DNA of 64,000 nt from Azolla caroliniana. Lineage: Eukaryota; Polypodiophyta. The notes under the pieces were generated by a model, which saw nothing but the letters and a program-made list of their open reading frames with translations, had not been told where the DNA came from and ran no database searches. Numbering within the stretch: position 1 is the first letter of the stretch; each line of letters starts with the position of its first letter. A program made the position numbers and the translations under genes. The stretch spans positions 2,108,001 through 2,172,000 of the forward strand of contig JBHGNT010000018.1 in assembly GCA_043228905.1 (NCBI GenBank). Reading direction: 5' to 3'. Below, one piece after another: positions 1 to 11,371 of this stretch.

Positions 1-491
1 GGAAGAGATCCAAAAACCGGATTGGAGGCACCCGGTGAGAACCAGAAGAGAAGACATATTTGTAAATATGTTTTGAGTAAGCCTATTGAGGCTATATTTG
101 TAAATAGCCCTAAGTTCATATGAGTATAAATATGACCTACGGCAATCACAAAAGTGTCATATTGTTGTATGTGCATAATTGTTGTATATATATAGAGAGA
201 GAGATATACAGAGTGATACTCTGTTGTAATCGCCGCTTGGCGAAGATATAGAGCTCGAGGTGATTGCATCCGAGTCTCTGATTGTACCTTTCTTATATAC
301 TGATAGTTTGGAGTCTGTGGACTCCCGTGGTTTTTCCCTATTAGGGTTTTCCACATAAACATCCTGTGTACTCTCTATTGTTCGTGTGTGTACGTGTACT
401 AATCTCCAACCCCATTTCTGTGTTTTATTCTCATTGAAGTGATTCAAGAATCGGTTGTGGCCAAGCAATATTCTGCGGTAGTTCCTTTTCA
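1..491 (+). repeat. Copia #1 5' LTR, left-truncated by window edge
   Basis: This is the right part of a copia LTR. It aligns by eye with the two LTRs of copia #2 (26822-27652 and 31727-32593), sharing the paired 'gtaaata' segments, a (GA)n run, 'gttttccac' and the terminal '...gttcc..tca'. It ends in CA directly before a primer-binding site at 495-506. The U3 part with the 54-bp repeats lies outside the window. Confidence 0.85.
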
Positions 492-494
492 ATT

Positions 495-506
495 TGGTAT
501 CAAAGC
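495..506 (+). other. Copia primer-binding site (initiator Met-tRNA type)
   Basis: The sequence TGGTATCAAAGC lies three bases after the LTR end. It is one base from TGGTATCAGAGC, the usual plant copia PBS complementary to the initiator methionine tRNA 3' end. The same variant occurs in copia #2 at 27655-27666. Confidence 0.8.
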
Positions 507-520
507 AAACAACACAGGAA

Positions 521-3500
521 ATGGAAGAATTGTTCGGCGACATGTTCAAGCTCACTGGCTCCAATTACATAGTGTAGAAGTCAAAGATGAGGGATATACT
601 GGTGGTTAAAGATCTTTGGTTGCTGGTTCAGTTCGGGGACAAGAGACCGGATAAGATCGACACCACAGTGTGGGAGGTGATGCACATGAAGACAACGACA
701 TACATCCGGTGCTTCATCGACATGAGTCTGTACAACAACTTCAATGAAGAAAGTAAGGCTCATGAACTCTAGGAGAACATCGGCATCACGTTCCAGAACA
801 AAAATGTTGTTAATCGGGTTTCGGTATTCTGGAAGCTAGTGAGGCTCCGGTACCAGGATGGCTCCAGTATGGCAGAGCACATGAAGGTCTTCCAGGGGCT
901 AATACACCAAGCAACCTCGTTGGAAGTACCCCTCGCCGATGAGATACTCGCATTGCTCCTGCTCGGTTCCCTCTTGGATAGCTGGGAGACTTTAGTTGTC
1001 ATGTTGGGCAACGCCGGGCTAGAAGGAAAGCAGTTGTCCCCAGCAAGGGTAAAATCAAGCTTGCTAGATGAAGAAGCTCGCCGAAAGGACCGGGATTCCA
1101 TAACCGATCCGAAGGCCTTGGTTACCGAAGATGACCACAACCGGGGAAGAGGCCGGTATCGGAGTCCCCAAAACTGGGACAAATTGGGGACAAGGTCGAA
1201 GTCAAGGGGGAGGCCCACTTGCTTCTATTGTGGGAAGCCGGGGAACTTCCAGAAGAACTATCGGCATTTCCAAAAAGAGAAAGGAACCGACAGTGCTGAT
1301 TCGAAGAAGGGTTCGGACCGGAAAGGGTCGGATCAGAAGGGAACGTCGGCAATCGCGACAAGTGAAGAAGAAATGATGCCCATTACTGAGGAGAATGAGT
1401 TAAACCTTGTCGGCGATGAGACAATGTGGGTTGTCGATTCCGGAGCGTCGTTCCACCTGACACCGGACCGAACATGCTTCTCATCCTACACAACTAGAGA
1501 TTACGGTTGTGTCCGGATGGGGAATGAAGGGACATGCCGAATTGTCGGCATAGGAGATGTGTTGTTGAAGACATCAACCAGATGCAAATTGCCGCTGAAA
1601 GAAGTCAGACACGTTCCGAATGTTCGATTGAACTTGATATCAACCGGTCGGCTAGATGATGAAGGCTACACAAGTAGCATCCGGAACGGAGTCATGAAAT
1701 TCAGCAAAGGAAGCCTAATTGTGGTTTGAGCCCAGAAGATCAACACCCTATATCTTATGCATGCCCGGATATGCCGGGAAGAAGTGAACATAGCATCCGA
1801 CACTACCGTTGAGTTGTGGCACAAGAGACTGTGTCATATGAGCCAGAAGGGGATGAGAAGACTTGCCAAAGAAAACCTCATTCTGGAGGTGAAAGATGTG
1901 CATCTTGAGAAGTGCACCGATTGCTTGGCCGGCAAGCAAAACCGAACCTCCTTCCGATCAAGACCACCGATGAGACGGAATGCACCACTGGAACTGGTGC
2001 ATACCGATGTGTGTCAAGTGCACACGAAGTCACATGTTGGATCATCGTACTTCGTGACGTTCATAGATGATGACAGCCGGAAGCTGTGGTCTCACCGTTG
2101 AAGACAAAGGATCAGGTGTTGTCCGTCTTCAAGGATCTGCACGCAAGAGTGGAAAGAGAAACCGGCCGAAAATTGAAGGCGGTTCGAGCAGATAACAGAG
2201 GAGAATATCGGGGGTAGTTCGAGAAGTACTACCGGTCAAAGGGAATCCGGCTCGAAATCACCGTGCCGAAGACGCCAAAACTGAACGGGCTGGCCGAACG
2301 GATGAACCGGACTATAATGGAGAGAGTCCGGAGCATGCTGGCACATGCAAAGCTATCCAAGATGTTTTGGGCTGAGGCGCTGATGATGGCGACGTATGTG
2401 ATAAATAGATCACCCTCAACAACCTTGGACAGAGACACACCACAGAGATTATGGACAGGTAAGGATGTGTCATACTGGCATCTAAAGATGTTCAAGTGTC
2501 TCGACAGAACCATTTCCGACTGGGAGTCTAAGAAGAAGGTGATGAACTTTGGATCATCCAATGAAAACCGGCTTGAGGACACAAGGACTTACTCGGTTGA
2601 AAACCGGATGTTAGTCGGTAACCGGATGACACTCGATGAACCGGCTGGATTCGGACAAGAAACCGAACCGACCGAAGAAGAAGAAGAAGAAGAAGACACC
2701 AGAACCGAACAAGATGTCGAATCGGATTCAAATTCGGAACAGACAGAGGAACCGATTGCCAAAGACCAAAGACGGAGATACCCTCTCCAAGAGAGAAGAG
2801 CCCCCCGGAGATTTCTGGATGCAGAGCATGTATTGCTAATCGATGAGGGGGAGCCGGAAAGCTTCGAAGAAGCAAAGAAAGACACCCATAGCCACAAGTG
2901 GTTGAGTGCCATGCAGGATGAGATGGATTCCCTGCATGAGAACCACACTTATGAACTGACGAAGTTGCCGAAAGGGAAGAGAGCACTCCGGAACAAGTGG
3001 GTGTACAAGTTGAAACCGGGAGATGCCAGAAACCCGCCGAGATACAAAGCCTGAAATGTAGTGAAGGGTTTCCAGCAGAAGAAGGGAGTAGACTTCGATG
3101 AGGTTTTTGCTCTGGTAGTAAAGATGGCATCCATCTAAATGGTATTGAGCATAGCGGCAACCATGGACCTCGAGGTAGAGCAACTAGACGTCAAGACAAC
3201 ATTCCTACATGGCGACCTTGAAAAAGAGATCTACATGCATCAACTGGAAGGATTTGAGAAGAAAACGAAGGAGCACCTATTGTGCCCGTTGAAGAAGAGC
3301 TTATATGGACTGAAGCAAGCTCCCCGGCAATGGTACCGGAAGTTCGACTCCTTCATGACCGACTAAGGGTACCACAAGACGCAGGTCGATCACTGCGTGT
3401 TTGTGAAGAAATTTGACGGAGGAGATTTCCTAATACTCCTCCTATATGTGGATGATATGTTGATCATCGAACGAAACCAAGGCAAGATTCAGATGCTGAA

Positions 3501-4359
3501 TAAGGCTCTGAACCGGACCTTATCAATGAAAGAGTTGGGTCCGACAAGATAGATATTGGGAATGCCCATCATCCAGGACCGGTCGAAGAAGTTGTTGTGG
3601 TTGTCACAGGAGAAGTACGTGACAAAGGTGCTTTAACAATTCAACATGTCAGAGGCAAACCGGTCAGATCAACACTTCTGGCAAACTGCAAGCTATCCAG
3701 AAAACAAAGCCCGAGGACAAAGACGGAGAAGACGGATATGATGAAGATACCATATGTTTCTGCCGTTGGGAGCTTGATGTACGCAATGGTATCGGATATG
3801 CAATTGGAGTGGTCAGTCGGTTCATGAGCAATCCCGGAAGAGAGCACTGAAACACAGTAAAGTGGGTACTCTGGTACTTGAAAGGCACCTTGAGTATGTG
3901 CCTCTAGTTCGGCTCTGGTAAACCCCAACTTGAAGGATTCACAGATTCGGACATGTCCGCTGATGCGGATACTAGCCGGTCTACATCCGGATATGTCATG
4001 ACTTATGCAGGGGGTGTTGTTTCATGGCAGTCGAGGCTGCAAAAGACAGTTGTGTTGTCAACCATGGAGGCGAAGTCCATGGCAGTTGTGGAAGCTGGCA
4101 AGGAGATAATAGGGATGAAGGACTTCATCGGAGAGCTAGGGATCCAACGGGAGGATTATCGGCTCTACTGCGATAGTCAAAGTGCCATCCACCTTGCGAG
4201 GAACACAGCCTACCATTCCCAGACGAAACATAACTAGCGGAGGTACCACTAGATCCAAGAGAGAGTAGAAGATCAAGAGTTCGTGCTGACGAAGATCCAC
4301 ACGGAGGAGAACGGGTCGAATATGCTGACCAAGGTGTTGACAACCGACAAGTTGGACAT
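521..4359 (+). pseudogene. Copia #1 gag-pol, decayed and 3'-truncated
   Basis: A copia polyprotein can be followed from the ATG at 521 by comparison with copia #2. Seen in order: UBN2-type gag; a zinc knuckle near 1226; protease with WVVDSGASFHLT near 1430; GAG-preintegrase with an HxxxC-type pair and CTDCLAGK near 1915; integrase core; reverse transcriptase with YVDD near 3450; and RNase H ending near 4357. In-frame stops occur at 575-577 (TGG to TAG), 770-772 (TGG to TAG), 1727-1729, about 2213 and at several points after 3050. There is a frameshift near 2090 and an approximately 16-bp deletion near 3788. The last codons (TKVLTTDKLD) stop where gypsy LTR E begins, and no 3' LTR follows. It is clearly non-functional. 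Confidence 0.9.
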
Positions 4360-5168
4360 TGTCGTGAAGAATTTCGTCCAGAGGCGGAAACCGGGGAATA
4401 TCGGCTATATCGGCGGAGTGCACCATGTGCGCTCACCCTCGTATAATTGTGTGGATAATAGGAGTTAAGTCGGGACGAAGAATCCCATGTAAATCGGGAT
4501 TTATCCCACATTGTAACGCATCCCTCTCCTTGTTCTATAAAAGGAAGGGATGGTCCCTTGTAGAGGGGTCATTTTTGTATTAGTAGGGTATACCGTTAGA
4601 TTAGGAAACGTCCTCTCTTTCTCCTTCCCTTCCTCTTGTTTAGGGTTTCGTTTTTCTTCTTCTTTCCTCTGCTCCTTCCTCTTCGTCGTTCTGTGCGTCG
4701 AGTCTTGGCATCTAGCGTTTCGGTTTTCTGCCCTGTACTCTGTGCAAGACCCCGCTCGGCGCGACAAGGCCGAGAGCTCCCCGACCGGCGGCTTGGCAGT
4801 AAACAACAGTTGTATCCTATGCGACCTAGGTCCGGCTCGAAGTCAGTGTTGAATCTCGTTGTCTTGTAAATACATATACATTTGGTTGTGCATATTCGTG
4901 TCTCTGTTGGTGTGCGTGTGTGTGTCTTAGTGTTTCTTTCTTGCTTATGTACATGAGGGTGCAAGTTGGGTCGGTGTTATGTGCGTGTGTGCGAGAGTCA
5001 ATGTTGCGTGCCTGCTCTCTCTCTCTCTCTCTCTCCCTTCGGTTGCTTCTGGTGTGTTTCTGGGACGCCCCGGAAATGGTGAAGCACGACTTCCTACACT
5101 CCGCCACTCCCTAGTCCAAGACCCCCGTGGTCCCGCCTTTCTCCACGCAAGCGCGAAACTTCGCGACA
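4360..5168 (+). repeat. Element E 5' LTR (A-family, 809 bp)
   Basis: It starts TGTCGTGAAG and ends CGCGACA, followed by a PBS. A TATA box (TATAAAA) lies at 4536-4542. The segment around 4744-4800 (containing 'gcaagaccccgctcggcgc') is shared with the LTRs of element A near 35150 and 39640, read on the other strand. A U5 box (agacccccgtggtcccgcc) lies at 5119-5137. A CT microsatellite occupies about 5011-5036. Confidence 0.85.
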
Positions 5169-5172
5169 TATT

Positions 5173-5190
5173 TGGTGAACCCGACATGAA
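5173..5190 (+). other. Gypsy primer-binding site, tRNA-Trp type
   Basis: TGGTGAACCCGACATGAA lies four bases after the LTR. It differs by one base from TGGTGAACCCGACGTGAA, which as I recall it is complementary to the 3' end of plant tRNA-Trp including CCA. The exact form is present at 39211-39228 and 47593-47610 on the other strand. Confidence 0.7.
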
Positions 5191-5205
5191 AGGCGGGAAG
5201 GGAGG

Positions 5206-8200
5206 ATGGAGTCGGAAGACGACGACCTCGCGGTGATGGTGGCCGAAGTGGTGTTGGAGTCGGCACGAGTGGTGATGAGGCGAGAAGCAGCGCAACAAGC
5301 GGTTGAGGCCCATCCGGAGGAGAGGCTCTGGAAGAGCTAACGCAAATGGTGAGCAATCTCCATATCGCGCAGGCCCGGAGAGAGAGCAGTGAACAGTCCC
5401 ACGACCGAAGGCCTCTGGCTGGGGAGTGGTGCATGTGGTGCGACGCGGTCGGCCACCCCCGGAAAGAGCGCGCGGATTTTGTAGACGCGCTTAGAAGCAA
5501 TGTGGTATACCTGTGGAACGGGCGGGTGCACACCGGTGACACCTGAAGACCCCTAGAGACGAATTTCGGGCGCGGCGGAATGAAGAGATTGATGGAAGAA
5601 GCAATGGCACGCCATACATAGGTCGTCCATTATTCGGCGTCGGCCGGGATCAGGGTCAGAAGCGACGAATGCCGAAAGACGGAAGACTCCAGATTCTGGC
5701 CGTTGGTGATAGAAGGCCTCACCAGCGTACGGATGAGGAAGGAAGAAGTGGACCGTGCGAAGAAGCGGATCCGAGAGGTTACCGGATGGGACAACCCAGT
5801 CGAGGAGAAAACCGGATTCGTGGAAGCGGCGTACCAGAACTATGAGGTTCTGGTAGAAGACAAGTGTGCGGGAAAAGCAGGAGGGGCCGGACCCAATTCG
5901 GGCGAAGCAAAATGATGCCGATAACCCCAACGCACCGGATAGAATGAAGCGGGCCAGTTACCGGCTGAGCACGGAGATTGAGAGGACGACGGACCTGCGG
6001 AAGGTCCTCGAGGAGCGGATTCTCGAAAACAAGGTGGATCTGTCACTGAGGGAGGTGCTCGGGATGCCAAGAAGGAGTTCCACGATTCTATCGTGGACTT
6101 GGTGAAGCGTAAACGGCTCTCGACGGAGCCGGAGCCGGAGAAGCCGGTGGAGGTGTGAACGACGCACCTGGAGGACGTGGCCATGGAAGACGAGTTGGCA
6201 GAGAGCCACTATTCGAGGTTGCACTAGGCTAGAGGCACTACGGAGACCCCCGTTCGGGTCGGAGACATCCAGGAGCCAGTGGTGGCGTTGATAGACCACG
6301 GTTCTGAGATTAACCTGATGTCCATGGACTTCTATAAGAAAGGGAAGTGGCCAATCAACACGAACCACGGGTGGAAGATACGCGCGGCGACACGCGCTAC
6401 GGAAGAGTTGCATGGGGCGTGAAGATTGGAGATGTCGAGATCGACCAACACTTCTTCGTGCAGGAGACGTCCTCACACCCAGTGATACTCGGCGAACCAT
6501 ACATTACGGCAGCACACATGGAGACCAAGGTGTTGGACAACGGTTCGGCGTACGTACGCGTGAAGAGCCAAGATGGACGACACTCCGTCCAATTCCTGAC
6601 CGTGCGACCGAACCAAAGCGTAACCGTGAAACTCTCGGCAACAATAGCTGAGGGGATTTTTAGAGAGGGCTATCAAGGCATGGGGCCGCGATAGTTCAGA
6701 CACCCCGGAGGAACCCCACACGTGTACTATAGGTAGGAAAATTTGGTTCTCCGACAATAGAGGTTGTACAATATCCGGCATTGGTGGCCGCGATAAGAAG
6801 GTAGAGGAGCGTCTGAGGGCGTGCGGAGCCCTCAGCCCCGACGAAGGGATTGGCGGCGCCGTGGAGGCCGCCTCTTTGGACGACACCTTGGGAGAGTTAG
6901 GGCGGGTGGTCAAAGAAGGCCTCAATGAAGATCAGGTTGTCCCGGTTATTTCCGTAGAGATGAACGAAGTCATTGCCCACTTCGGGGAGAGGGTCAGGTC
7001 GGATCAGACGGACTGCATAGATATGAAGTACAAGATTGTGGACCGGAAGGTGAGGCTAGTCACGGCTCCCTTGCCGGAGGGCAACGGGGAGCGGCAAAAA
7101 GGGGTCGAGTCAAACCCAAGTTTACGGAATCCAGTCGGGATAGGACACCGGTTCACTTACCATAACGCTACGGAGCTCATGGTTAGTAAGGGTGGCTTTT
7201 TACTGCTGGAGGAGTACCGGTTTCAGAGTATGCTCGGAAGGCAAGGGAGGGCCTTCACATTTGTGTTGGGGGAGATCGGGTGCGTAAACCCAATGATCGT
7301 GGAACGAATGGTGATCTTCACGATACCGCATGTGTCGTGGAATCTCAAGCTGATTCCGGTACCCAGAGCTCACATCCCGTTGTTGATGGAGCTACTAAAA
7401 CAGAAGGTGGAGATGGGCATCCTCTAGCCGTCGAGTGCCCTATATTTGAATCGGTGGTTTACCGTGCCAAAGAAGAATGGCACGTTGCGCTTCATTAAGG
7501 ACCTACAGCCGGATGGTCGGTCTGATACTTGCGTTCTGGCACTTGTGCAGGCCCTACAGCCGAAAATTGTCTCCGGCAAAGGTAGAGGCCATTTCCGCAA
7601 TGAAGGAAGACTACAAGTCGGTTACGCAAATCCGGAGGTTCTTGGGCGCATGTGTGTTCTACCACATCTAGATTCCGCACTACGCACACGCCGCTCTACG
7701 GGTTGTTGAAGAAAGGGCGCAAGTTCGAGTGGATCGGGGAACATACGGAATCGGTCGAGAGACTAAAAGAAGCGCTAACCACGGCGTCGGCACTCCGGAA
7801 AGCGGTTTACGGAAAGGGGATCCCGATTTACGTGACCATAGACACGAGCCCGACCGGGATAGGATGGGTGGTCAATCAAGAGGACAAAACCGGCACGAGG
7901 TTCCCCATCCGGTTCGGAGCGAAGGTGCTGAGTGAGCGGCAGCGAGGATACGCCTAAGTTAAACGTGAACTCTGGGGTATCGTTTCAGCAGTCAAGGCTG
8001 ATAAAGACTACTTGATCGGGATGGAGGTGATAATCGAGACGAACTGCCTACCGATCCTTGGTATGATATCCGGATGCACAACGGCGGACCTGGCGATGCT
8101 CAGGTGGATTGCGTACATCAAGTCCCTAAATCCGGAAATTCGGCACATATCCGGGAAAGACAACACCATGGCCGACATGCTTTCTAGAGCACGGTACGAC

Positions 8201-9980
8201 GACGAGGACGGCATGGTTTCGGAGGATGAAGAAGTTGGCGTGGACTTCTTCGAGTCGGCCTACGTGACAACGAGGGCAAGGAGCACCCCGGCACGTAACG
8301 AGTTCAACGAAGGTGAGTACGACGGGGAGTGGCTCCAAATCGGTAGGTTCTTAAAGACGATGAAGCCGGACGCAGCATGGATGAAAGATGAAGCTAACCA
8401 AATACGGAAGAAGGCGTACCGATTCTTCCTACGGGACGGGAACATATGGAAGAACCTGAAGAAGCAAGGCGGCGTTCCACTCTGCATAGTGGCAGGGAAG
8501 GAAGAGCAAGAGGCGTTGTTGACGGAGTATCACGAGAGTCCTTGGGCTGGACACTGCGGGACATGGGCCACATTCGAAAGGCTGAAGGAGAAGTATTGGT
8601 GGTCGGGGCTGTACAGGGACGTGCACCAGTTCGTAACAACGTGCGAGAGCTGCCAAGTGCACTCCACGATCCGACATCGGGACGAGCTGCACCCGACCTA
8701 CTCGCCGACCATCCACTTCAAGTGGATGGTGAACTTAGTGACGATGTCGATGGGGGTAGGGCAGATGCGATACCTAGTGCTTGCACAAGAGGACTTGACA
8801 AATCAAGTGGAGGGTCGTGCATTGCTGAACAAGAATGGAGTATCACGAGAGTCCTTGGGCTGGACACTGCAGGACATGGGCCACATTCGAAAGGCTGAAG
8901 GTGAAGTATTGGTGGTCGGGGTTGTACTGGGACGTGCACTAGTTCGTAACAACATGCGAGAGCTCCCAAGTGCACTCCACGATCCGACATCGGGACGAGC
9001 TTCACCCGATCTACTCGCCGACCATCCACTTCAAGTGGATGGTGGACTTAGTGACGATGTCGATGGGGGTAGGGTAGATGCGATACCTAGTGCTTGCGTG
9101 AGAGGACTTGACAAATCAAGTGGAGGGTCGTGCATTGCCGAACAAGACGACCGCAGTTGTGTGTCGGTTCCTGATCGAAGAGGTGGTATGTTAGTATGGG
9201 TGTGTAGGGAAGATCGTGGCTGACCGGGGAGAGTTGGATGCGCAGGAAGCCGAAGAGTTGTTCGACCGATTAGGGTTTAAGCTCTCCCTCACTACGGCGT
9301 ACCACACGAAGGCTAACGGGAAGGTAGAATGCAGGCACAAACCGATCGTGAAGGCATTAGTACGCGCATGTGAAGGTTAAATCGGGGGTTGGCCACGGCT
9401 CCTACCTTGCGCACTATGGGCGAACCGAACTACGCGCAGTTCAGTGACCGGGTTCATGCCAACGGAGCTGATGTACGGGTAGAAGCCGATCATGCCGATT
9501 GAACGGACGATCTCCTCATGAGCCGCGGTGGACTAGAGAGACGAGATGAGCCAGGAAGAGTTATTAGCAATGTGGATTCGACAACTCGAGCGAAGACCGA
9601 AGGACGTGGAACGGGCTAAGGAGAAGTTGCACGCGGCGAGGGCGAGGAACAAGGGCTGGTTTGACTGAACTCACCGACTACGGCCGAAGAAAATCGAGGA
9701 AGGTGTTTGGGTGTTTGTTTACAACAGCAGCTTCGACAATCAGCACAAGGCGAAGCGGAAGTTTGCGAGGAGGTGGTTCGGGCCCTACACTGTAATGAGT
9801 GCAAACGACAATGCTACTTACCACCTTGCGGAGCTCGATGGGACATGGATAGCGGTGCCGGTAGCCAGGAAGAGGATCAAGGCCTTCAAGAAGCGGCATG
9901 AAGACGAGCCAGACCCGGGAAGCGAGGACAACGATGACAACTGGTTCAGAGCGAATGAAGTTTCGGAGTGCGATGGGTGA
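5206..9980 (+). pseudogene. Element E gag-pol, broken (RT palm deleted, integrase duplicated)
   Basis: The ATG at 5206 opens an A-type gag start (ESEDDD..., REAAQQAVE). After about 5335 the coding is C-type. Seen in order: a zinc-knuckle-like CMWCDAVGH near 5435; gag tail; protease with LIDHGSEINLM near 6284; the RT fingers region (VPKKNGTLRFIKDLQP near 7460); RNase H tail (HISGKDNTMADMLSRA near 8143); integrase zinc finger (HCGTW...CESC near 8550); integrase core (GKIVADRGE near 9210, NGKVE near 9318); and the GPY module (RRWFGPY near 9770). Breaks: a ~13-bp loss near 6412, loss of the RT palm with its FLDD at about 7512-7560, a 313-bp tandem duplication, and several stops. It cannot encode a working polyprotein. 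Confidence 0.85.
8524..9149 (+). repeat. 313-bp tandem duplication inside the element E integrase
   Basis: The segment 8524-8836 is repeated almost unchanged as 8837-9149; both start GGAGTATCACGAGAG and end AACAAGA. It covers the integrase zinc-finger region and the start of the core. Because 313 is not a multiple of three, the second copy is out of frame. Confidence 0.9.
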
Positions 9981-10037
9981 ACACGAACCGGTTTTCTCCA
10001 GCATTTGTCCCTCTCTGGCGCATGTTGCTGGATGTGC

Positions 10038-10054
10038 GGTTTGGTGGGGGTGGA
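10038..10054 (+). other. Element E polypurine tract
   Basis: The purine-rich ggtttggtgggggtgga directly precedes the 3' LTR start TGTCGTGAAG. The same PPT/LTR-start arrangement, read on the minus strand, is seen for element C at 40804-40818 and element A at 35620-35633. Confidence 0.8.
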
Positions 10055-10691
10055 TGTCGTGAAGAAAACCAGGCTTAGGCGGAATCGGTGAAAAAGGTGC
10101 ATGAACCGGCCCTTACGCGGAGAACAGGTAGGCTGATGAAAATATACTAGGTAGTACAGATTTATTAGCTAGGAAATCGATGTCTATCTCTGTCCGAAGG
10201 GACAGAGAATAAAGATGAAGTATTCGGGATGTGACGACCCTCCTCGACGACCGATAAAAGGAAAGGGGAGATGGCTAAAAGGGGATGGTGTTTTGGCAAG
10301 GACGAGGTGTTGTCGAATTGGGAACCGAGCTCTCTCCTCCTCTATCGTTGTTCTCTGTGGGTTTTGGGTCGGTTGCCTCTACTTTGAGGAAAGCCCTAGT
10401 GCTTCCAGTAGAGGCTCCACTATGTGCGTGTGTGGTTGTGTTGTCACCTATGGTGGGTCTGTTATCAGCTTACCGGTTGTAATCTTGCAATCTCTGTAAT
10501 TATTTCCGTCTCTCGGTGTTTTCTTGTGTGATTCCCTTTCATTATTGGGTGTGTGCACGTCTCTCTTTCTTCTACATACGCGGTCGTGGTTTATTCACCG
10601 GCCAGAATCTCTCTCTTCGATCTCTTGCACTCCTCGGTCCAAGGCCCCTGCGGTCCCGCCCTAGTTTCTCACGCATAAGCGAAACAACACA
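10055..10691 (+). repeat. Element E 3' LTR (C-family, 637 bp)
   Basis: It starts TGTCGTGAAG. It shares the 'tctctgtccgaag..acagag' block with the LTRs of element C rather than with LTR E. A TATA-like GATAAAAG lies near 10253, and the U5 box (aaggcccctgcggtcccgcc) lies at 10641-10660. The right end is placed at ...CAACACA, leaving ACAT (10692-10695) as a match to the left flank ACAT (4356-4359); the end could also be a few bases earlier. Confidence 0.75.
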
Positions 10692-10695
10692 ACAT

Positions 10696-11287
10696 CGGTA
10701 CATCCACATATGCTATGCTACCGAAGATCCGAAGGTGCCTCAAATTCGGCTTCTGCCAGAAATATAGCTTATGTGCTGACACCTTGTCACCGATCCGGTT
10801 TTGGATGTAGACAGTCGTCTGAACCACCTCAGCCCAGTAGAATCTGGGCATGCTCTTCTCCTCTAGCATTGCCCTTACCACGTCGACAATCGACCGTGTG
10901 TATCAGCAGCTAAATTCTCTCCAAATTCCGTTATGTTGCAGATATCTGTTGAATTGGCCGGAAAAGTATTTTTTCCCGTCATCCGACCGCAAGCACTTTA
11001 TCTTCCTCTCTGTTTCCCTTTTGACTAAGCTTTGAAGGTTCCGAAAACAGTCGAAGACTTCGCTTTTCTTCTTTATGAGGTAGATCCACGTGTGTCGGCT
11101 ATAGTCGTAGATGAAGGAGACGAAATACCGACTCCCACCTAGACTAACGTTCTATGCCGGTCCCCATAAATCCGAATGGATTAGATCGAGCTCGTTACGG
11201 CTTCAGTTTTGTTTGGTGGGGAATGGAAGCTGGTGTTGCTTCCCGAGTTTGCAAGCTTCACATATTTGGGTCTTCCGGCGACTGAAC
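10696..11287 (-). pseudogene. Copia #3 integrase fragment (downstream part)
   Basis: Read on the minus strand this gives the end of the GAG-preintegrase zinc finger (CEACKLGKQHQLPFP near 11255), then integrase core segments (LDLIHSDLWGP, YFVSFIYDYSRHTWIY, VKRETERKIKCLRSDDG) and, at the left, MPRFYWAEVVQTTVYIQNR and LRHLRIFGSIAYVDVP. Stops and a frameshift interrupt it. It is the direct continuation of the copia #3 part at 22022-23536: that part ends in GLPKF and this one resumes with RRKTQICEAC. The right boundary at 11287 is therefore an insertion site for the 11288-22021 composite; the left boundary is where element E ends. Confidence 0.85.
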
Positions 11288-11371
11288 TGTTAATGTTTTA
11301 GGGTTAGGGTTAATATTTATGATAATGATGATGATTGATGATGGATTAGCGATGGGGATGCAAATGGTGAA
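11288..11371 (-). repeat. W LTR, terminal part (left of nested insertion)
   Basis: On the plus strand this begins TGTTAATGTTTTAGGG. It matches, base block by base block, a second W copy at 17596-17684, and together with 19286 onward it reproduces the order seen in that copy. The telomere-like 'ttttagggttaggg' is part of the LTR end and not a telomere. Confidence 0.7.

Larger units (their letters stand above)
4360..10691 (+). mobile_element. Chimeric Ty3/gypsy element E (A-type 5' end, C-type body and 3' LTR)
   Basis: The element runs from a 5' LTR (4360-5168) through a PBS, gag, protease, RT, RNase H and integrase to a PPT and a 3' LTR (10055-10691). The two LTRs are not copies of one another. 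The 5' LTR and first ~160 internal bases match element A, whereas everything from about 5335 onward matches element C. The four bases on both sides are ACAT, yet the left neighbour is copia #1 (+) and the right neighbour is copia #3 (-), so the flanks do not form one continuous sequence. The simplest inference is recombination between two elements, each inserted at an ACGT-like site. Confidence 0.8.

Noticed and set aside
11300-11320. Telomere-like TTTAGGG motifs (also near 17606, 35225 and 39715)
   Set aside because: Only two units each, in matching positions of LTR copies; they are LTR sequence and not interstitial telomeres.
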